A DNA stretch of 64,000 nt. Source: Synechococcus sp. A18-25c. Its GTDB lineage: Bacteria > Cyanobacteriota > Cyanobacteriia > PCC-6307 > Cyanobiaceae. Positions 1 through 8,728 of this stretch are shown here, piece by piece. Under the pieces are notes generated by a model that made no database searches, was not told where the DNA came from, and saw nothing but the letters and a program-made list of their open reading frames with translations. Numbering within the stretch: position 1 is the stretch's first letter; each line of letters opens with the position of its first letter. The stretch lies in the NCBI RefSeq assembly GCF_014280035.1, contig NZ_CP047957.1:868001-932000 (forward strand), in the 5' to 3' direction. A program made the position numbers and the translations under genes.

Positions 1-181
1 CCCCGACGCCAAGGTGCACATCGGAATGTCCTCGCTCATTTGCGATCTGGACAATGCGTTCCAGGCTCGGTGCTGACTCCAGATCGGAGGGCATGGCTCT
101 GATCGGTGCCGGTGTCGGATGACGGTGGGGAACTGGAACCGTGGTGGACGGGAACCCTGGGGGGAAAATCGTTTGACTCAC
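1..181 (-). CDS. pilT: PilT-like type IV pilus retraction ATPase, N-terminal part
   Basis: The reverse strand stays open from a GTG at 181 to the window edge (60 codons) and so is cut off at its C-terminus. An in-frame ATG at 94 is an alternative start giving a protein that begins MPSDLESAPSLERIV. The visible end, LERIVQIANERGHSDVHLGV, matches the conserved N-terminal block of PilT/PilU hexameric ATPases, where the family has (E/D)RGxSDxHLxxG ahead of the PAS-like domain. PilT powers pilus retraction at the inner face of the cytoplasmic membrane. The Walker motifs lie outside the window, so PilB or another GspE-type ATPase cannot be fully excluded. It is divergent from wecB with about 110 bases between starts. 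Confidence 0.72.
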   Translation of the reverse strand, partial: MSQTIFPPGFPSTTVPVPHRHPTPAPIRAMPSDLESAPSLERIVQIANERGHSDVHLGVG

Positions 182-291
182 GCCGGCTCCGCTGCTGGGT
201 TCAGCTTCGCTGAGATCACTGACCTGGCGAGTGAAGGCTTGGTGGGAGCTTGGTGAAACGCGATTAAGATTTCGCCATCAGTTTTCTATCT

Positions 292-1404
292 ATGGCTGCC
301 AAGCCCCGCGTCACAATCGTGCTTGGCACTCGTCCAGAAGCCATCAAACTGGCCCCTGTCATTCAGGAATTCCGTGCCTGCGATGCCCTCGACACCCGCG
401 TGGTGCTGACGGGACAGCACCGTGAAATGGTGTCTCAGGTGATGGATCTGTTCCGTCTGAAACCGGATCAGGATCTCAATCTGATGGCCCCGCGTCAGAC
501 ACTGACGCATGTCACCTGTGCTGCCCTGCAGGGGCTCCGCGACGATTTCCAGGCGTTCCCACCTGGACTGGTGCTCGTTCAAGGCGATACCACCACCGCT
601 TTCGCTGCTGCCCTAGCGGCCTTCTATGAGCAAATCCCGGTCGGTCATGTGGAAGCTGGCCTGCGGACCGACAACCTGCTGGATCCCTTCCCAGAGGAAG
701 CCAACCGCCGGCTGATTTCACAGGTGTCGCAGCTGCATTTCGCCCCAACACACCGCTCCCACGACAACCTTCAGGCCTCTGCTGTGGTCGGTCGGGTAAT
801 AGTCACGGGAAACACTGTGATCGACGCTCTGCTGCGGATGGCAAAGCAAGCCCCATCGCTCGATGATCTGCCCATCGATTGGGCTCATCAGAAGGTGATC
901 CTGGCCACGGTGCATCGACGGGAAAACTGGGGTGAGCGTCTGAAAAGCATTGCGGCAGGCATGCGCCTGGTGATTGAGAGTCATCCGGATACTGTGCTGT
1001 TGCTGCCGCTTCACCGCAATCCCACGGTGCGTGAGCCCCTGCAGGCTCTTCTCGGTGACCATCCCAGGGTCGTGCTCACCGAGCCACTCGATTACGACAG
1101 GCTGGTGGCGGCCATGAAGGGATGCACGCTCCTGCTTACCGACTCAGGCGGACTGCAGGAAGAAGCCCCGGCCCTTGGGAAGCCCGTTTTGGTGCTGCGC
1201 AGAACCACCGAACGTCCCGAGGCTGTGGATGCAGGAACCGCTCGCTTGATTGGCACCGACAGTGCGTCGATTGCCCGTGAAGCCTCGCTTCTGCTCGATG
1301 ATCCCGAGGCTTATGACCAGATGGCCCGAGCGGTGAATCCATTCGGCGACGGCCTGGCCAGTGGTCGGATTCTTGAGGCTGCCCGTGGTCTGCTGGAGGT
1401 CTGA
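292..1404 (+). CDS. wecB: UDP-N-acetylglucosamine 2-epimerase (non-hydrolysing)
   Basis: 370 residues, the usual length of bacterial WecB. It interconverts UDP-GlcNAc and UDP-ManNAc in the cytoplasm, feeding surface polysaccharide synthesis. The N-terminal VLGTRPEAIKLAPVI, the VQGDTTTAFAAALAA and GHVEAGLRT blocks and the C-terminal LLTDSGGLQEEAPALGKP with the following RTTERPEAV are diagnostic of this GT-B fold family. The ATG at 292 gives the family N-terminus directly. The next gene starts inside its last codons. No other polysaccharide genes are visible, so the end product is unknown. Confidence 0.95.
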   Translation: MAAKPRVTIVLGTRPEAIKLAPVIQEFRACDALDTRVVLTGQHREMVSQVMDLFRLKPDQDLNLMAPRQTLTHVTCAALQGLRDDFQAFPPGLVLVQGDTTTAFAAALAAFYEQIPVGHVEAGLRTDNLLDPFPEEANRRLISQVSQLHFAPTHRSHDNLQASAVVGRVIVTGNTVIDALLRMAKQAPSLDDLPIDWAHQKVILATVHRRENWGERLKSIAAGMRLVIESHPDTVLLLPLHRNPTVREPLQALLGDHPRVVLTEPLDYDRLVAAMKGCTLLLTDSGGLQEEAPALGKPVLVLRRTTERPEAVDAGTARLIGTDSASIAREASLLLDDPEAYDQMARAVNPFGDGLASGRILEAARGLLEV

Positions 1405-1930
1405 AGCCTCCTTCAGCACCTGCGGCCAGTACCGATGGGAGCTTCAGCGTGTCGTTTCAACACCCGCACAGGATGAGCGTCGGCGCGTTCTTCTGTTTGT
1501 GGGGTTGAATCCTTCCCGCGCTGATGCAGATCGTGACGACCCAACCCTTCGGCGGCTGAAGGGATTTGCCCAGGCCTGGGGGCATCATCAGCTTGTGGTG
1601 CTCAATCTGTTCGCTCGGATTTCACCGGCTCCTGTGGCCCTACGACGTTGCGCCGATCCGGTCGGCGAGAACACCGACCGGGTCTTGATCCGCTGGTTCC
1701 AAGGTTGGGCATCTCACCCTGGTTGGGATCTCTGGCTCGGTTGGGGTGCCGCCGGTGGTTTGCACCAAAGGGATCAGCAAGTGGTGCAGATGCTGAAACA
1801 GTCCCTGAGGCACCGACGAGCAGGGACGGCCCCGCTGGCCATGGGCACCACCCGAAGCGGGCAACCGCGTCATCCTCTCTATCTTTCGAGTGGGAGCTCA
1901 CCCACACCCTGGACCTGTACGGTTCGCTGA
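1385..1930 (+). CDS. DUF1643 domain protein
   Basis: About 181 residues. The EASFSTCGQYRWELQR opening and the LFVGLNPSRADADRDDPTLRR stretch (Asn-Pro-Ser-x-Ala, then Asp-Pro-Thr) are hallmarks of DUF1643, a cytosolic family without an assigned function that often accompanies phage or nucleic-acid genes. I chose the GTG at 1385 because it puts the conserved block near the N-terminus; a GTG at 1361 in the same frame is also open. It overlaps the end of wecB by about 20 bases and its TGA overlaps the next ATG by one base, so the three are probably cotranscribed. Confidence 0.75.
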   Translation: MVCWRSEASFSTCGQYRWELQRVVSTPAQDERRRVLLFVGLNPSRADADRDDPTLRRLKGFAQAWGHHQLVVLNLFARISPAPVALRRCADPVGENTDRVLIRWFQGWASHPGWDLWLGWGAAGGLHQRDQQVVQMLKQSLRHRRAGTAPLAMGTTRSGQPRHPLYLSSGSSPTPWTCTVR

Positions 1931-2175
1931 TGACACGTACCCCCCGTCGCTATCGCATTTCGCTCCACTTATCTGGAGGTCAGACGGAGGTGGTTCATTT
2001 CCCCACGCTCGAGACGTTTCAGAATTGGTATCAGGGGCTGGTCAACGGTGGCAGCGCACAGGCCTTCGTGAATGTTCCCTTGGGTGATTTCGAAGGTGAA
2101 TATCTCGTGATCCGTCCGGATGCGGTGATCGGTGTGCGTGTGGAACCGCAATACGCCTCGATCGATGACGCCTGA
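1930..2175 (+). CDS. Small conserved-type hypothetical protein (81 aa)
   Basis: The reading frame starts at an ATG that shares one base with the upstream stop codon and ends 11 bases inside the antiporter gene, an arrangement typical of translational coupling. The product is soluble, with no signal peptide or membrane segment. The sequence RRYRISLHLSGGQTEVVHF followed by a TLETFQNWYQGL helix suggests a small alpha/beta fold. I do not recognise a family. Coding is supported by the tight spacing on both sides and codon use like its neighbours. Confidence 0.6.
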   Translation: MTRTPRRYRISLHLSGGQTEVVHFPTLETFQNWYQGLVNGGSAQAFVNVPLGDFEGEYLVIRPDAVIGVRVEPQYASIDDA

Positions 2176-3424
2176 CAGGCTCGGACTGCTCTGGGGAATC
2201 ACGGTCTTCGCCGGTGCCTGTGCACGTTTGCTTGCTGCCTTGTCGGGTCTTCAGGCTGTGGTGCTCCTGCTGCTGTCCGGCCTGTTGATCGGGCGCTCCG
2301 GTCTGGGACTGGTTGAACCTCTGGACCTCGGCCTTGGGCTGGAAACAACCGTCGGGCTGCTGGTCAGCCTGGTGTTGTTCGACGGTGGTCTGAACCTGCG
2401 TCTCCCTGGGGACACGATCAAAGCCACTGTGCTTCGCATCTCCTTGGCGCGCCTGGTGTTGTCATTTGGGGCTGCCATGTTGGCGGCCCATTGGTTGGCA
2501 GGCCTGGGATGGTCCCTCGCGGGGGTCTACAGCGCGATCGTGCTGTCCACTGGCCCCACGGTGGTGACTCCAATCGTGCAGCAAATCCGACTGGCTTCGC
2601 CCCTGGGCGATGTGCTCGAGGCGGAAGGTCTGGTGTTGGAACCCATTGGTGCTGTCCTGGCATTGTTGCTGTTGGAGCAGTTGTTGGGTGACCTCTACGG
2701 CTGGAGAGGCCTGGCCATGGGTTTGCTTTCAAGACTCGGTGGTGGGGTGCTCATCGGTTTGGCGGTGGGCTGGCTCCTGTCCGAGGTGTTGCGGCGCCTT
2801 CCATCGGAGCATTCGGTGGGGCTGCGTCTGCAGATCACGCTGGGCGTCCTGTTCCTGATGTTCTCGATCTGCGAGTGGCTTCTGCCCGAATCCGGTCTGC
2901 CTGCATCCGTGGCTGCTGGTGTGGTGGTGGGTCGTCGTCCTTCGACGCAGGCTGCTCAGCTGGATGCCTTGATCCGTGAACTGGCCAGCCTCGCCATCAC
3001 CATGCTGTTCCCGCTCTTGGCGGCCGACGTGTCCTGGGCCGAGCTCAGTCCACTGGGATGGGGCGGTGTCAGCTGCGTGCTTGTGCTGATGGTGCTGGTC
3101 CGTCCAATTGCCGTTGGTGTGTCCACTATGGGATTGCCGCTCGACTGGCGTCAGCGCCTGTTCATGGGCTGGCTGGCTCCGCGGGGGATTGTGACGGCTG
3201 CTGTTGCATCACTGTTCGCCATTCGGCTGGAACAGGCGGGTGTACTCGGGGCCGGCCGCCTCCAGGGTCTGGTGTTCCTAACGATTCTGATGACGGTTGG
3301 CTTGCAGGGCCTGAGCGCCCAACCCCTCGCCAGAGCGCTTGGGTTGACTCAGAAGGATCCTGAACCCTCAGTCCAGACAGCGCCTAAGGCGGGGCAAGTC
3401 TTGCTCGATTCGGGCCAGCAGTGA
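2165..3424 (+). CDS. CPA1-type Na+/H+ (cation/proton) antiporter
   Basis: 419 residues, nearly all in about 12 hydrophobic segments, so an integral membrane exchanger. Features of the NhaP/CPA1 family include the [12 protein letters not shown] segment in TM4, [14 protein letters not shown] (the family has TDPxxV/T; here S-T-G-P) and ...[14 protein letters not shown] (family E-S-x-x-N-D; here E-A-E-G-L-V-L-E-P), then the [15 protein letters not shown] segment. The usual Asn-Asp pair of TM5 is replaced by Leu-Glu-Pro-type residues, so its ion specificity may differ. The ATG at 2165 overlaps the previous gene by 11 bases; the 3' end overlaps gltX by 57 bases, tail to tail. Confidence 0.82.
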   Translation: MTPDRLGLLWGITVFAGACARLLAALSGLQAVVLLLLSGLLIGRSGLGLVEPLDLGLGLETTVGLLVSLVLFDGGLNLRLPGDTIKATVLRISLARLVLSFGAAMLAAHWLAGLGWSLAGVYSAIVLSTGPTVVTPIVQQIRLASPLGDVLEAEGLVLEPIGAVLALLLLEQLLGDLYGWRGLAMGLLSRLGGGVLIGLAVGWLLSEVLRRLPSEHSVGLRLQITLGVLFLMFSICEWLLPESGLPASVAAGVVVGRRPSTQAAQLDALIRELASLAITMLFPLLAADVSWAELSPLGWGGVSCVLVLMVLVRPIAVGVSTMGLPLDWRQRLFMGWLAPRGIVTAAVASLFAIRLEQAGVLGAGRLQGLVFLTILMTVGLQGLSAQPLARALGLTQKDPEPSVQTAPKAGQVLLDSGQQ

Positions 3425-4801
3425 CCAGGTCGTGATCAGATCCGGTCCTTGCAAACGGCCCAACAATGCGGCGCGCAGGGATTTCATCATTACGCCCTTC
3501 TTGACGCCCGTCGCTTTGGCCGCATCGCTGAGCATCGCTTGGGCTTTGCTGGTGTCGAGCCCATCCCAGGGATCGGATTCCAAGGTTGTCACCAGATGGG
3601 CGATGGCTGTTTTGGCCCCCTCCACAGCAAGTTGCTTCACACCATCCTCTTCGAGTTCTGGGCAGATAAAGAAGGGTGATGCCTGTTCGACGCCGTCTTT
3701 GATCAGTGTGAGCGATGGACCCAGCAGTTCACACAGCGCCAGCGCCCAACTTTGATCCTCAGGAAGCGACCAGCCCTCTGACGTCCACAGCGGCGTCACG
3801 TCCTGGAGCAATTGCTCTGGCGGCAGAGCGTGCAGCACCTGCCCATTGAGCCAGTTGAGCTTGTCCCAGTCGAAACGGGCCCCCGCTTTGTTCACACGAT
3901 CGAAGCTGAACACCTCCGCTGCCTGCTGCAGGGTGAAGCGTTCCTCCATGCCTTCCGGTACGGACCAGCCCAACAGGGTCATGTAGTTGGCAATGGCTTC
4001 TGCTGTGTAGCCCATGCTGCGGAAGTCATTGATGGAGGTCACCCCATCGCGCTTCGAGAGCTTGCGGCCCTCGGCGTTAAGAATCAGCGGTGCGTGAGCG
4101 AACGTCGGCTGGGCCAGACCAAGGGCTTGATACAGCAGCAGTTGCTTGGCGGTGTTGGCAATGTGATCTTCTCCGCGGATGACGTGGGTGATGGCCATGG
4201 CTGCGTCATCAACCACCACCACCAGGTTGTAGAGCGGATCACCGATCTGATCAGCAGGTGCCCGTCGGGCGACCACCATGTCGCCCCCGAGGTCGGCGCC
4301 GCGCCAACGCATTGGTCCGCGAACCAAGTCCTTCCACAGAATCTCAGCGTTGTCATCGATCTTGAAGCGGATCACGGCCTCTCGCCCTTCAGCCTGAAAC
4401 GCGGCCTCTTGTTGCGGTGTGAGTTCGCGATGGCGATTGTCGTATCGCGGCGCCTGATTGGAGGCTTTCTGGGTCTCCCGCATCCGCTCCAGCTCCTCTT
4501 CGCTGGCGTAACAGCGATAGGCGAGGCCTTTGTCGAGCAAGGTTTGAATCGCTGCTTGGTGCTGATTCACCCGCTCGCTCTGAATCACGGGATCTTCATC
4601 CCAGTCGATCCCGAGCCACTGGAGACCCTCAAGGATGTTGCGGGTGAATTCAGGTTTGGATCGCTCCTTGTCGGTGTCTTCAATGCGCAGCAGGAACGAT
4701 CCGCCCTCTTTCCTGGCGTAGAGCCAATTGAACACAGCTGTTCGAGCCGTGCCGATGTGCAAAGTTCCCGTTGGGCTGGGTGCCAGACGAACGCGAACCA
4801 T
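3368..4801 (-). CDS. gltX: Glutamyl-tRNA synthetase
   Basis: 477 residues. It charges tRNA-Glu with glutamate; in cyanobacteria Glu-tRNA is also the precursor of tetrapyrroles and often of Gln-tRNA. The class I signatures are present: the HIGH-type motif in [15 protein letters not shown] near the N-terminus and the KMSKS-type motif in [10 protein letters not shown]. The start at 4801 ([12 protein letters not shown]) is the family N-terminus; a longer open frame would run into the adjacent tRNA gene. It lies just downstream of tRNA-Asp on the same strand. The synthesis of 5-aminolevulinate links it functionally to hemL and hemC further right. Confidence 0.97.
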   Translation of the reverse strand: MVRVRLAPSPTGTLHIGTARTAVFNWLYARKEGGSFLLRIEDTDKERSKPEFTRNILEGLQWLGIDWDEDPVIQSERVNQHQAAIQTLLDKGLAYRCYASEEELERMRETQKASNQAPRYDNRHRELTPQQEAAFQAEGREAVIRFKIDDNAEILWKDLVRGPMRWRGADLGGDMVVARRAPADQIGDPLYNLVVVVDDAAMAITHVIRGEDHIANTAKQLLLYQALGLAQPTFAHAPLILNAEGRKLSKRDGVTSINDFRSMGYTAEAIANYMTLLGWSVPEGMEERFTLQQAAEVFSFDRVNKAGARFDWDKLNWLNGQVLHALPPEQLLQDVTPLWTSEGWSLPEDQSWALALCELLGPSLTLIKDGVEQASPFFICPELEEDGVKQLAVEGAKTAIAHLVTTLESDPWDGLDTSKAQAMLSDAAKATGVKKGVMMKSLRAALLGRLQGPDLITTWSLLARIEQDLPRLRRCLD

Positions 4802-4823
4802 GCGGTGTCGGATGAATTGAAAA

Positions 4824-4897
4824 CGGGACCGACGGGGCTCGAACCCGCAACTTCCGCCGTGACAGGGCGGTGCTCTAACCAATTGAACTACGGTCCC
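4824..4897 (-). tRNA. trnD: tRNA-Asp (GTC)
   Basis: On the minus strand a 7-bp acceptor stem (GGGACCG with CGGTCCC), a D-arm, the anticodon arm CCGCC-CTGTCAC-GGCGG with anticodon GTC, and the T-arm GGGTTCGAGCCCC are all in register. The discriminator base is G and no CCA is encoded. It stands 22 bases upstream of gltX on the same strand and may be cotranscribed with it. Confidence 0.96.
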
Positions 4898-5216
4898 AGG
4901 TGCTGCGTCGCCAACGGCTCGGTTGGGAGCGGACCTGTGTCGCGATCGCGACGAGTGAAGTATCGACCTCAGCCCTGCCCTTCGTCAACATCAGGGCGTG
5001 TGAACGGGTTTGGAGCTCTCAGGTCAAAGCCTGAGATCACTTGTCTTCACAAGGTTGTCAGTTTCAAAATTGCAGGAGCGGTGGCGAGGATCTCAGAAAT
5101 AAGAAGGACGACCATCTGGCAATGCCCGACCAGCCCCAGTGACTGCGTTCCGGTGAAGCCGCCACCAAACCAAGACACCTTGGCTAGTGCCAGTGTTTGG
5201 CTCTTGAATCCAAGTG
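4898..5216. other. Intergenic region without a clear gene
   Basis: About 320 bases between tRNA-Asp and a possible small gene. No reading frame with convincing codon use or start was found on either strand, and I see no strong hairpin. It presumably holds the promoter of the minus-strand tRNA-Asp/gltX unit and that of the small plus-strand frame that follows. Confidence 0.4.
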
Positions 5217-5372
5217 ATGCCAAAGCTTGTGCTGCTGAATGTTGATCAGGGTTTGTCCAGTGGTGAAGGTCTGTTGATTGGTCGTGGTTTGAAGAAGCAG
5301 CCGACGATTCCAGCGTTGCTGTCTGCGCTGCGATCGCGTCGGGCCGACAAGATGGCAGTCGACTCAGAGTGA
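5217..5372 (+). CDS. Possible 51-residue small protein
   Basis: An ATG-to-TGA frame of 52 codons beginning MPKLVLLNVDQGLSSGEG and ending in a basic then acidic tail (LRSRRADKMAVDSE). Codon use is rich in CTG, TTG, GGT and GCG, as in neighbouring genes, whereas the overlapping minus-strand frame uses many CAA, ACA and TCA codons. There is no obvious Shine-Dalgarno sequence. No family is recognised. A GTG three bases upstream could also start it. Confidence 0.4.
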   Translation: MPKLVLLNVDQGLSSGEGLLIGRGLKKQPTIPALLSALRSRRADKMAVDSE

Positions 5373-5385
5373 CAGTTCCTTTCAT

Positions 5386-5417
5386 AAAAAGAACCCGGCA
5401 GTGTTCCTGCCGGGTTC
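5386..5417 (-). terminator. Rho-independent terminator
   Basis: An 11-bp perfect stem (GAACCCGGCAG with CTGCCGGGTTC, 5391-5401 and 5407-5417) around a five-base loop is followed, reading the minus strand, by five T. It ends transcription of the minus-strand unit rplS, tRNA-Trp and the 62-residue gene. Confidence 0.85.
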
Positions 5418-5447
5418 AGCGGACCAATTCGACGACAGCGATTGTCG

Positions 5448-5636
5448 TTAGGGCCTGAAACCTGCTGGTTCAATCAAGCGCACCTGATTGCCACGGGCAG
5501 TGAATTCGCGGCCTTGGTCGCTTTGAACGACCACACGTCCGCCGGATTTGACACGGATCACACGGGCACGAACCCAGCCGAGGGCGGCGGATTCGAGGAC
5601 CTTGACCACATCACCAGGTTGAAGATCCAACTCCAT
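5448..5636 (-). CDS. Small SH3-like hypothetical protein (62 aa)
   Basis: The protein begins MELDLQPGDVVKVLESAALG and alternates short hydrophobic strands with turns, as in SH3-like or KOW-type barrels; the VQSDQGREFTARGNQVRLIE end supports this. The ATG at 5636 is preferred to an upstream in-frame start that would run into tRNA-Trp. It sits between tRNA-Trp and a strong terminator, so it is probably the last gene of the rplS-tRNA-Trp unit. A role in RNA or protein binding is a guess from fold alone. Confidence 0.72.
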   Translation of the reverse strand: MELDLQPGDVVKVLESAALGWVRARVIRVKSGGRVVVQSDQGREFTARGNQVRLIEPAGFRP

Positions 5637-5672
5637 GCTCGAAATCAGGAAACTGCAGAAGGGGCCATCGGA

Positions 5673-5745
5673 CGCGCCGTGGAGGACTCGAACCCCCGAC
5701 ATCAGGTTTTGGAGACCTGCGTTCTACCAACTGAACTAACGGCGC
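5673..5745 (-). tRNA. trnW: tRNA-Trp (CCA)
   Basis: The minus strand folds into a tRNA with a 7-bp acceptor stem (GCGCCGT with ACGGCGC), anticodon arm CAGGT-CTCCAAA-ACCTG carrying CCA, and T-arm GGGGGTTCGAGTCCTCC. Discriminator G; CCA tail not encoded. It lies between rplS and the small SH3-like gene on the same strand. Confidence 0.96.
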
Positions 5746-5807
5746 AAGGCGATGAACCCCTCGACCACCACCGAAGCGATGGCATTGGATTGAACGAGGC
5801 CGGAGCC

Positions 5808-6269
5808 TCAGCGATCGAAGCGCTGCTTCACGCGGGTGGCCTTGCCCACCCGTTCCCGCAGATAGAAAAGCTTCGCCCTCCGTACCTTACCGCGGCGCTC
5901 CACCTTGATGGAGGCCACTTGAGGGCTGTGAAGCATAAACACTCTTTCCACACCGATGCCCTGGAAAATTCGACGGACGGTGATGGTTTGGTTCATCCCG
6001 CCATGGCGCTTAGCGATGACGACGCCCTCATAGGGCTGAACCCGCTCTTTGTTGCCCTCGCTGATGCGAACGCCGACGCGCACGGTGTCCCCGACATAGA
6101 TGTCGGGAAGGTCACTCTTGAGTTGAGCGTGCTCAAACTCTTTGATGAGATCAGCAGGACTCAAGCGCTCAGCCTTGGCGGTGGTGGCAGCGGCCTTGGG
6201 GGTCTCGCTGTCAGTGGCTACTGCATCAGCAGTGTCCTGCGCAGATGTTTCTTTCGGGTCCGCTGCCAT
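5808..6269 (-). CDS. rplS: Ribosomal protein bL19
   Basis: 153 residues. L19 sits at the interface of the 30S and 50S subunits. The core from about residue 36 carries the family blocks [41 protein letters not shown] and the end [11 protein letters not shown]. About 35 N-terminal residues rich in Ala, Thr and acidic residues precede the core, an extension common in picocyanobacteria. It is followed on the same strand by tRNA-Trp and the SH3-like gene before a terminator. Confidence 0.97.
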   Translation of the reverse strand: MAADPKETSAQDTADAVATDSETPKAAATTAKAERLSPADLIKEFEHAQLKSDLPDIYVGDTVRVGVRISEGNKERVQPYEGVVIAKRHGGMNQTITVRRIFQGIGVERVFMLHSPQVASIKVERRGKVRRAKLFYLRERVGKATRVKQRFDR

Positions 6270-6302
6270 CCCAGCTCCGGGTAATCACGCCAAACAATCA
6301 CT

Positions 6303-6626
6303 TTACCCTGCCGGCTCACCCTTCTCTGAACGCTGTTTCCAACTTGTTCGCCAGGACTGCAACACCATGCTTCCGCCGGTGACGATCAACCAGAGAACGC
6401 CAACGCCATTGAGAATCACGACGACAGGCTCCAATTGCGGTCCCAGCCATTCCCCTTCGTGGAGACTCATTAACCAATGCGCATCGTCGCGACTAAAGCC
6501 GAACCAGTCGCGAAGCACGCGGTAAGCGGTTCCGGTGATCACACTGGTCAGCAACGGCAGCACCACAAAAGGAGCCACCCATCGATGCAAGCGTCGCAAT
6601 TGTGCGATTAAACGCGCCACTGTCAT
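6303..6626 (-). CDS. Small PepSY-TM-like membrane protein (107 aa)
   Basis: Two hydrophobic segments are visible, around residues 18-36 ([20 protein letters not shown]) and 66-86 ([20 protein letters not shown]). The [10 protein letters not shown] opening and the [10 protein letters not shown] stretch resemble PepSY-associated TM proteins, where an H-R-W helix precedes a short loop. No enzyme function is visible. It reads toward rplS with only 33 bases between them, so it may be the first gene of that unit; it is divergent from map. Confidence 0.65.
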   Translation of the reverse strand: MTVARLIAQLRRLHRWVAPFVVLPLLTSVITGTAYRVLRDWFGFSRDDAHWLMSLHEGEWLGPQLEPVVVILNGVGVLWLIVTGGSMVLQSWRTSWKQRSEKGEPAG

Positions 6627-6686
6627 CTGCCCGTCACGATTGATAGCGTGACAGCAGGACGTCGGGACTACCCGAAGACATCACCG

Positions 6687-7526
6687 ATGAACTTGTTTGC
6701 TGATCTGCTTGCCTCAACAAAGAATGGCGGCGTGACCGCTACCGGTCCTCGCATTCAGCAGCGTCGGGGCGTGGAGATCAAGTCAGCGCGTGAATTGAAA
6801 ATCATGGCCAAGGCCAGTCGCATCGTGGCCACGGTTCTGAAGGAGACCATCGCCATGGTCGAACCGGGCCAAACCACAGGTGATCTGGATGCCTATGCCG
6901 AGCGACGCATTCGTGAAATGGGAGCCACACCAAGCTTCAAGGGTTACCACGGATTCCCCGCCAGCATTTGCGCCAGTATCAACGACGAGGTGGTCCACGG
7001 CATCCCCAGCAACAAACGGGTGATCCGCGCCGGTGATCTGCTCAAGGTCGATACGGGTGCCTTCTACGACGGCTACCACGGCGACAGCTGTGTCACCATC
7101 TGCGTTGGTGAGGTGAAAGAAGAGGCGGCAGTTCTCAGCCGTGTTGCCCAGGAATCATTGATGGCAGGCTTGGCTCAGATCCGACCTGGCAACACCTTGC
7201 TTGACATCGCCGGTGCCGTGGAAGACCGGGTGCTGGAAGGTGGCTTCAGTGTTGTTGAGGATTACACCGGTCATGGAGTCGGCCGTAATCTCCATGAGGA
7301 ACCCTCGGTGTTCAATTTCCGAACCGATGCTCTTCCGAATGTGACCTTGCGGCCTGGGATGACCCTGGCTGTTGAACCCATTTTGAATGCCGGTAGCAAG
7401 GCTTGCCGCACCCTCAAGGATCGCTGGACGGTTGTCACCCGCGATGGAGGCCTCTCTGCGCAATGGGAACACACCATTGTTGTGACATCCGATGGTTGCG
7501 AGATCCTTACGGATCGGGGTGACTGA
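6687..7526 (+). CDS. map: Methionine aminopeptidase, type I
   Basis: 279 residues. It removes the initiator Met from nascent proteins. The substrate His is in [18 protein letters not shown], and the metal ligands are in [20 protein letters not shown] (two Asp), [17 protein letters not shown] (His), VEPIL (Glu) and [10 protein letters not shown] (Glu). About 30 residues precede the catalytic fold. The ATG at 6687 is favoured over an upstream GTG-like start because MNLFADLL follows directly. The 3' end overlaps the oppositely oriented dehydrogenase gene by 20 bases. Confidence 0.96.
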   Translation: MNLFADLLASTKNGGVTATGPRIQQRRGVEIKSARELKIMAKASRIVATVLKETIAMVEPGQTTGDLDAYAERRIREMGATPSFKGYHGFPASICASINDEVVHGIPSNKRVIRAGDLLKVDTGAFYDGYHGDSCVTICVGEVKEEAAVLSRVAQESLMAGLAQIRPGNTLLDIAGAVEDRVLEGGFSVVEDYTGHGVGRNLHEEPSVFNFRTDALPNVTLRPGMTLAVEPILNAGSKACRTLKDRWTVVTRDGGLSAQWEHTIVVTSDGCEILTDRGD

Positions 7527-8301
7527 CTCTGAAGATCCGGTAATAGAGCAGCCGTCCGAATTCCGTTAAGGGCATCACCACCCAGGTGATCGGATTGGGA
7601 GTGATGATGATGAGCGGCAGTCCAAACTCCGCTTGCCAAACAATTTGTTTGGCCACGAAATCAGCCGACATCACGCCAATAGGGTTCAGTTTGGAACGAA
7701 ACGGACCTAAAACCAATTTGCGCAATTTTGGAAGGCCGGCGCGTTCTCTTGCAGGAGCACTCCAACGCAAACTCACCAGCTGGCCGATCAAACGCTTGCT
7801 GAGCTCATAGGCGGGACTCAGCGCCGGCTGAATCTCTGCTTCTGAGGTGTTCACCCAAACCTCCGCAGGCTTCGATCCTGTTGCTTCGGTGCTGTGCAAT
7901 CGCTCAAAACGTTGCAGCAGCCGCCAGTGGCTCATGGCGTTCACCTCGATCGCCAGGCTCAGGCTCTCGGGGCATTGGTCCCCACCGGGATTGATGCCAT
8001 GGTTCAGCACCAGCAGGTCGAGATCCTGCAGGGTCGAATCCAGCGCGTCTTCCCGACCGCAGCTCCAGCGCACCCAGTCATTGGGGCCTGCGTTCAAATC
8101 GCGTTCCGAGGGTTCTGATCGATGACTCAGGGCGATGACATGAGCTCCTCGCTCCCTCAAACAACGGGTCAAGGCACGGCCCAGTTCGCCCCCAGCTCCT
8201 GTGATCCCTACGCGGCGCCCGTTCCAGACATCGGCCGCGGAACCGGATCGGGGGCTTGTGGATCTGGACGAGGACTGGGCCATCGCAGCGAGCTTGGGCA
8301 T
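7507..8301 (-). CDS. Short-chain dehydrogenase/reductase, possibly membrane-linked
   Basis: About 264 residues. A Rossmann nucleotide-binding site ([13 protein letters not shown]), the LVLNHG strand (family NNAG, here N-H-G) and an active-site Tyr-x-x-x-Lys in [11 protein letters not shown] identify an SDR. The C-terminal third is hydrophobic ([20 protein letters not shown]) and could anchor it at a membrane. Similar proteins are found in cyanobacteria without a defined substrate. An ATG at 8283 could be the true start. The C-terminal codons overlap the end of map. Confidence 0.8.
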   Translation of the reverse strand: MPKLAAMAQSSSRSTSPRSGSAADVWNGRRVGITGAGGELGRALTRCLRERGAHVIALSHRSEPSERDLNAGPNDWVRWSCGREDALDSTLQDLDLLVLNHGINPGGDQCPESLSLAIEVNAMSHWRLLQRFERLHSTEATGSKPAEVWVNTSEAEIQPALSPAYELSKRLIGQLVSLRWSAPARERAGLPKLRKLVLGPFRSKLNPIGVMSADFVAKQIVWQAEFGLPLIIITPNPITWVVMPLTEFGRLLYYRIFRVSHPDP

Positions 8302-8321
8302 GCTTGGAACAGCTCGACGGT

Positions 8322-8699
8322 ATGACGTTGTCCAGCCCGTCTGGAGAAGCCCAACTCGCCCTGTTTGCGCCTTACTGCGGTGGTCGCCGTCGGGAAGAGG
8401 AGCTGCGGCGAGCGCTCGAGTGGCTTGCGATCGGGCAGTTCCAGGGTGAGCGCCAACTCAGCAATGCTGGGTCTCACCGCTTCCGCATGGATTGGTCTCC
8501 CACGCGATCCCCTCTGGAGATCAGCCGTTGCCAGCTGGTCCTTTTGGATGTGCAGCAACAGCCTTACCGCTTTGCATGTCCTGCCCATCAGTTGGTGCAG
8601 TGGCTGATGGATGTGGAAGCTGCGGAGCCCATGGATCTGCCGGATGCATTCTGGCGATGGTTATTGCTGGAGCGGATTCCTGACGAGGGACCCCTTTAA
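8322..8699 (+). CDS. Hypothetical protein, 125 aa
   Basis: Starts at ATG 8322 (MTLSSPSGEAQLALF). A soluble protein with a basic patch GGRRREEELRRALEWL followed by a strand-rich middle (HRFRMDWSPTR, LVLLDVQQQPYRFACP) and a Trp-rich end (FWRWLLLERIP). I do not recognise the family. It lies 29 bases upstream of the DRTGG-domain gene in the same direction, so the two are probably one transcript. Confidence 0.62.
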   Translation: MTLSSPSGEAQLALFAPYCGGRRREEELRRALEWLAIGQFQGERQLSNAGSHRFRMDWSPTRSPLEISRCQLVLLDVQQQPYRFACPAHQLVQWLMDVEAAEPMDLPDAFWRWLLLERIPDEGPL

Positions 8700-8728
8700 A
8701 TTGTGGCGATTGACATCAGTACTCCCGG

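Noticed and set aside
2-76. A forward frame that could be the end of a gene entering from the left
   Set aside because: The opposite strand reads a clear PilT N-terminus over the same bases, and the forward frame has no recognisable sequence.
3812-5245. A very long forward frame of 477 codons
   Set aside because: It lies opposite gltX and both a tRNA and has no family features; it is a GC-rich shadow frame.
5047-5385. A 112-codon reverse frame between tRNA-Asp and the terminator
   Set aside because: Codon use is rich in CAA, ACA and TCA unlike nearby genes, and it overlaps a better small frame on the other strand.
5442-6284. A 280-codon forward frame
   Set aside because: Antisense to the SH3-like gene, tRNA-Trp and rplS; those are well supported.
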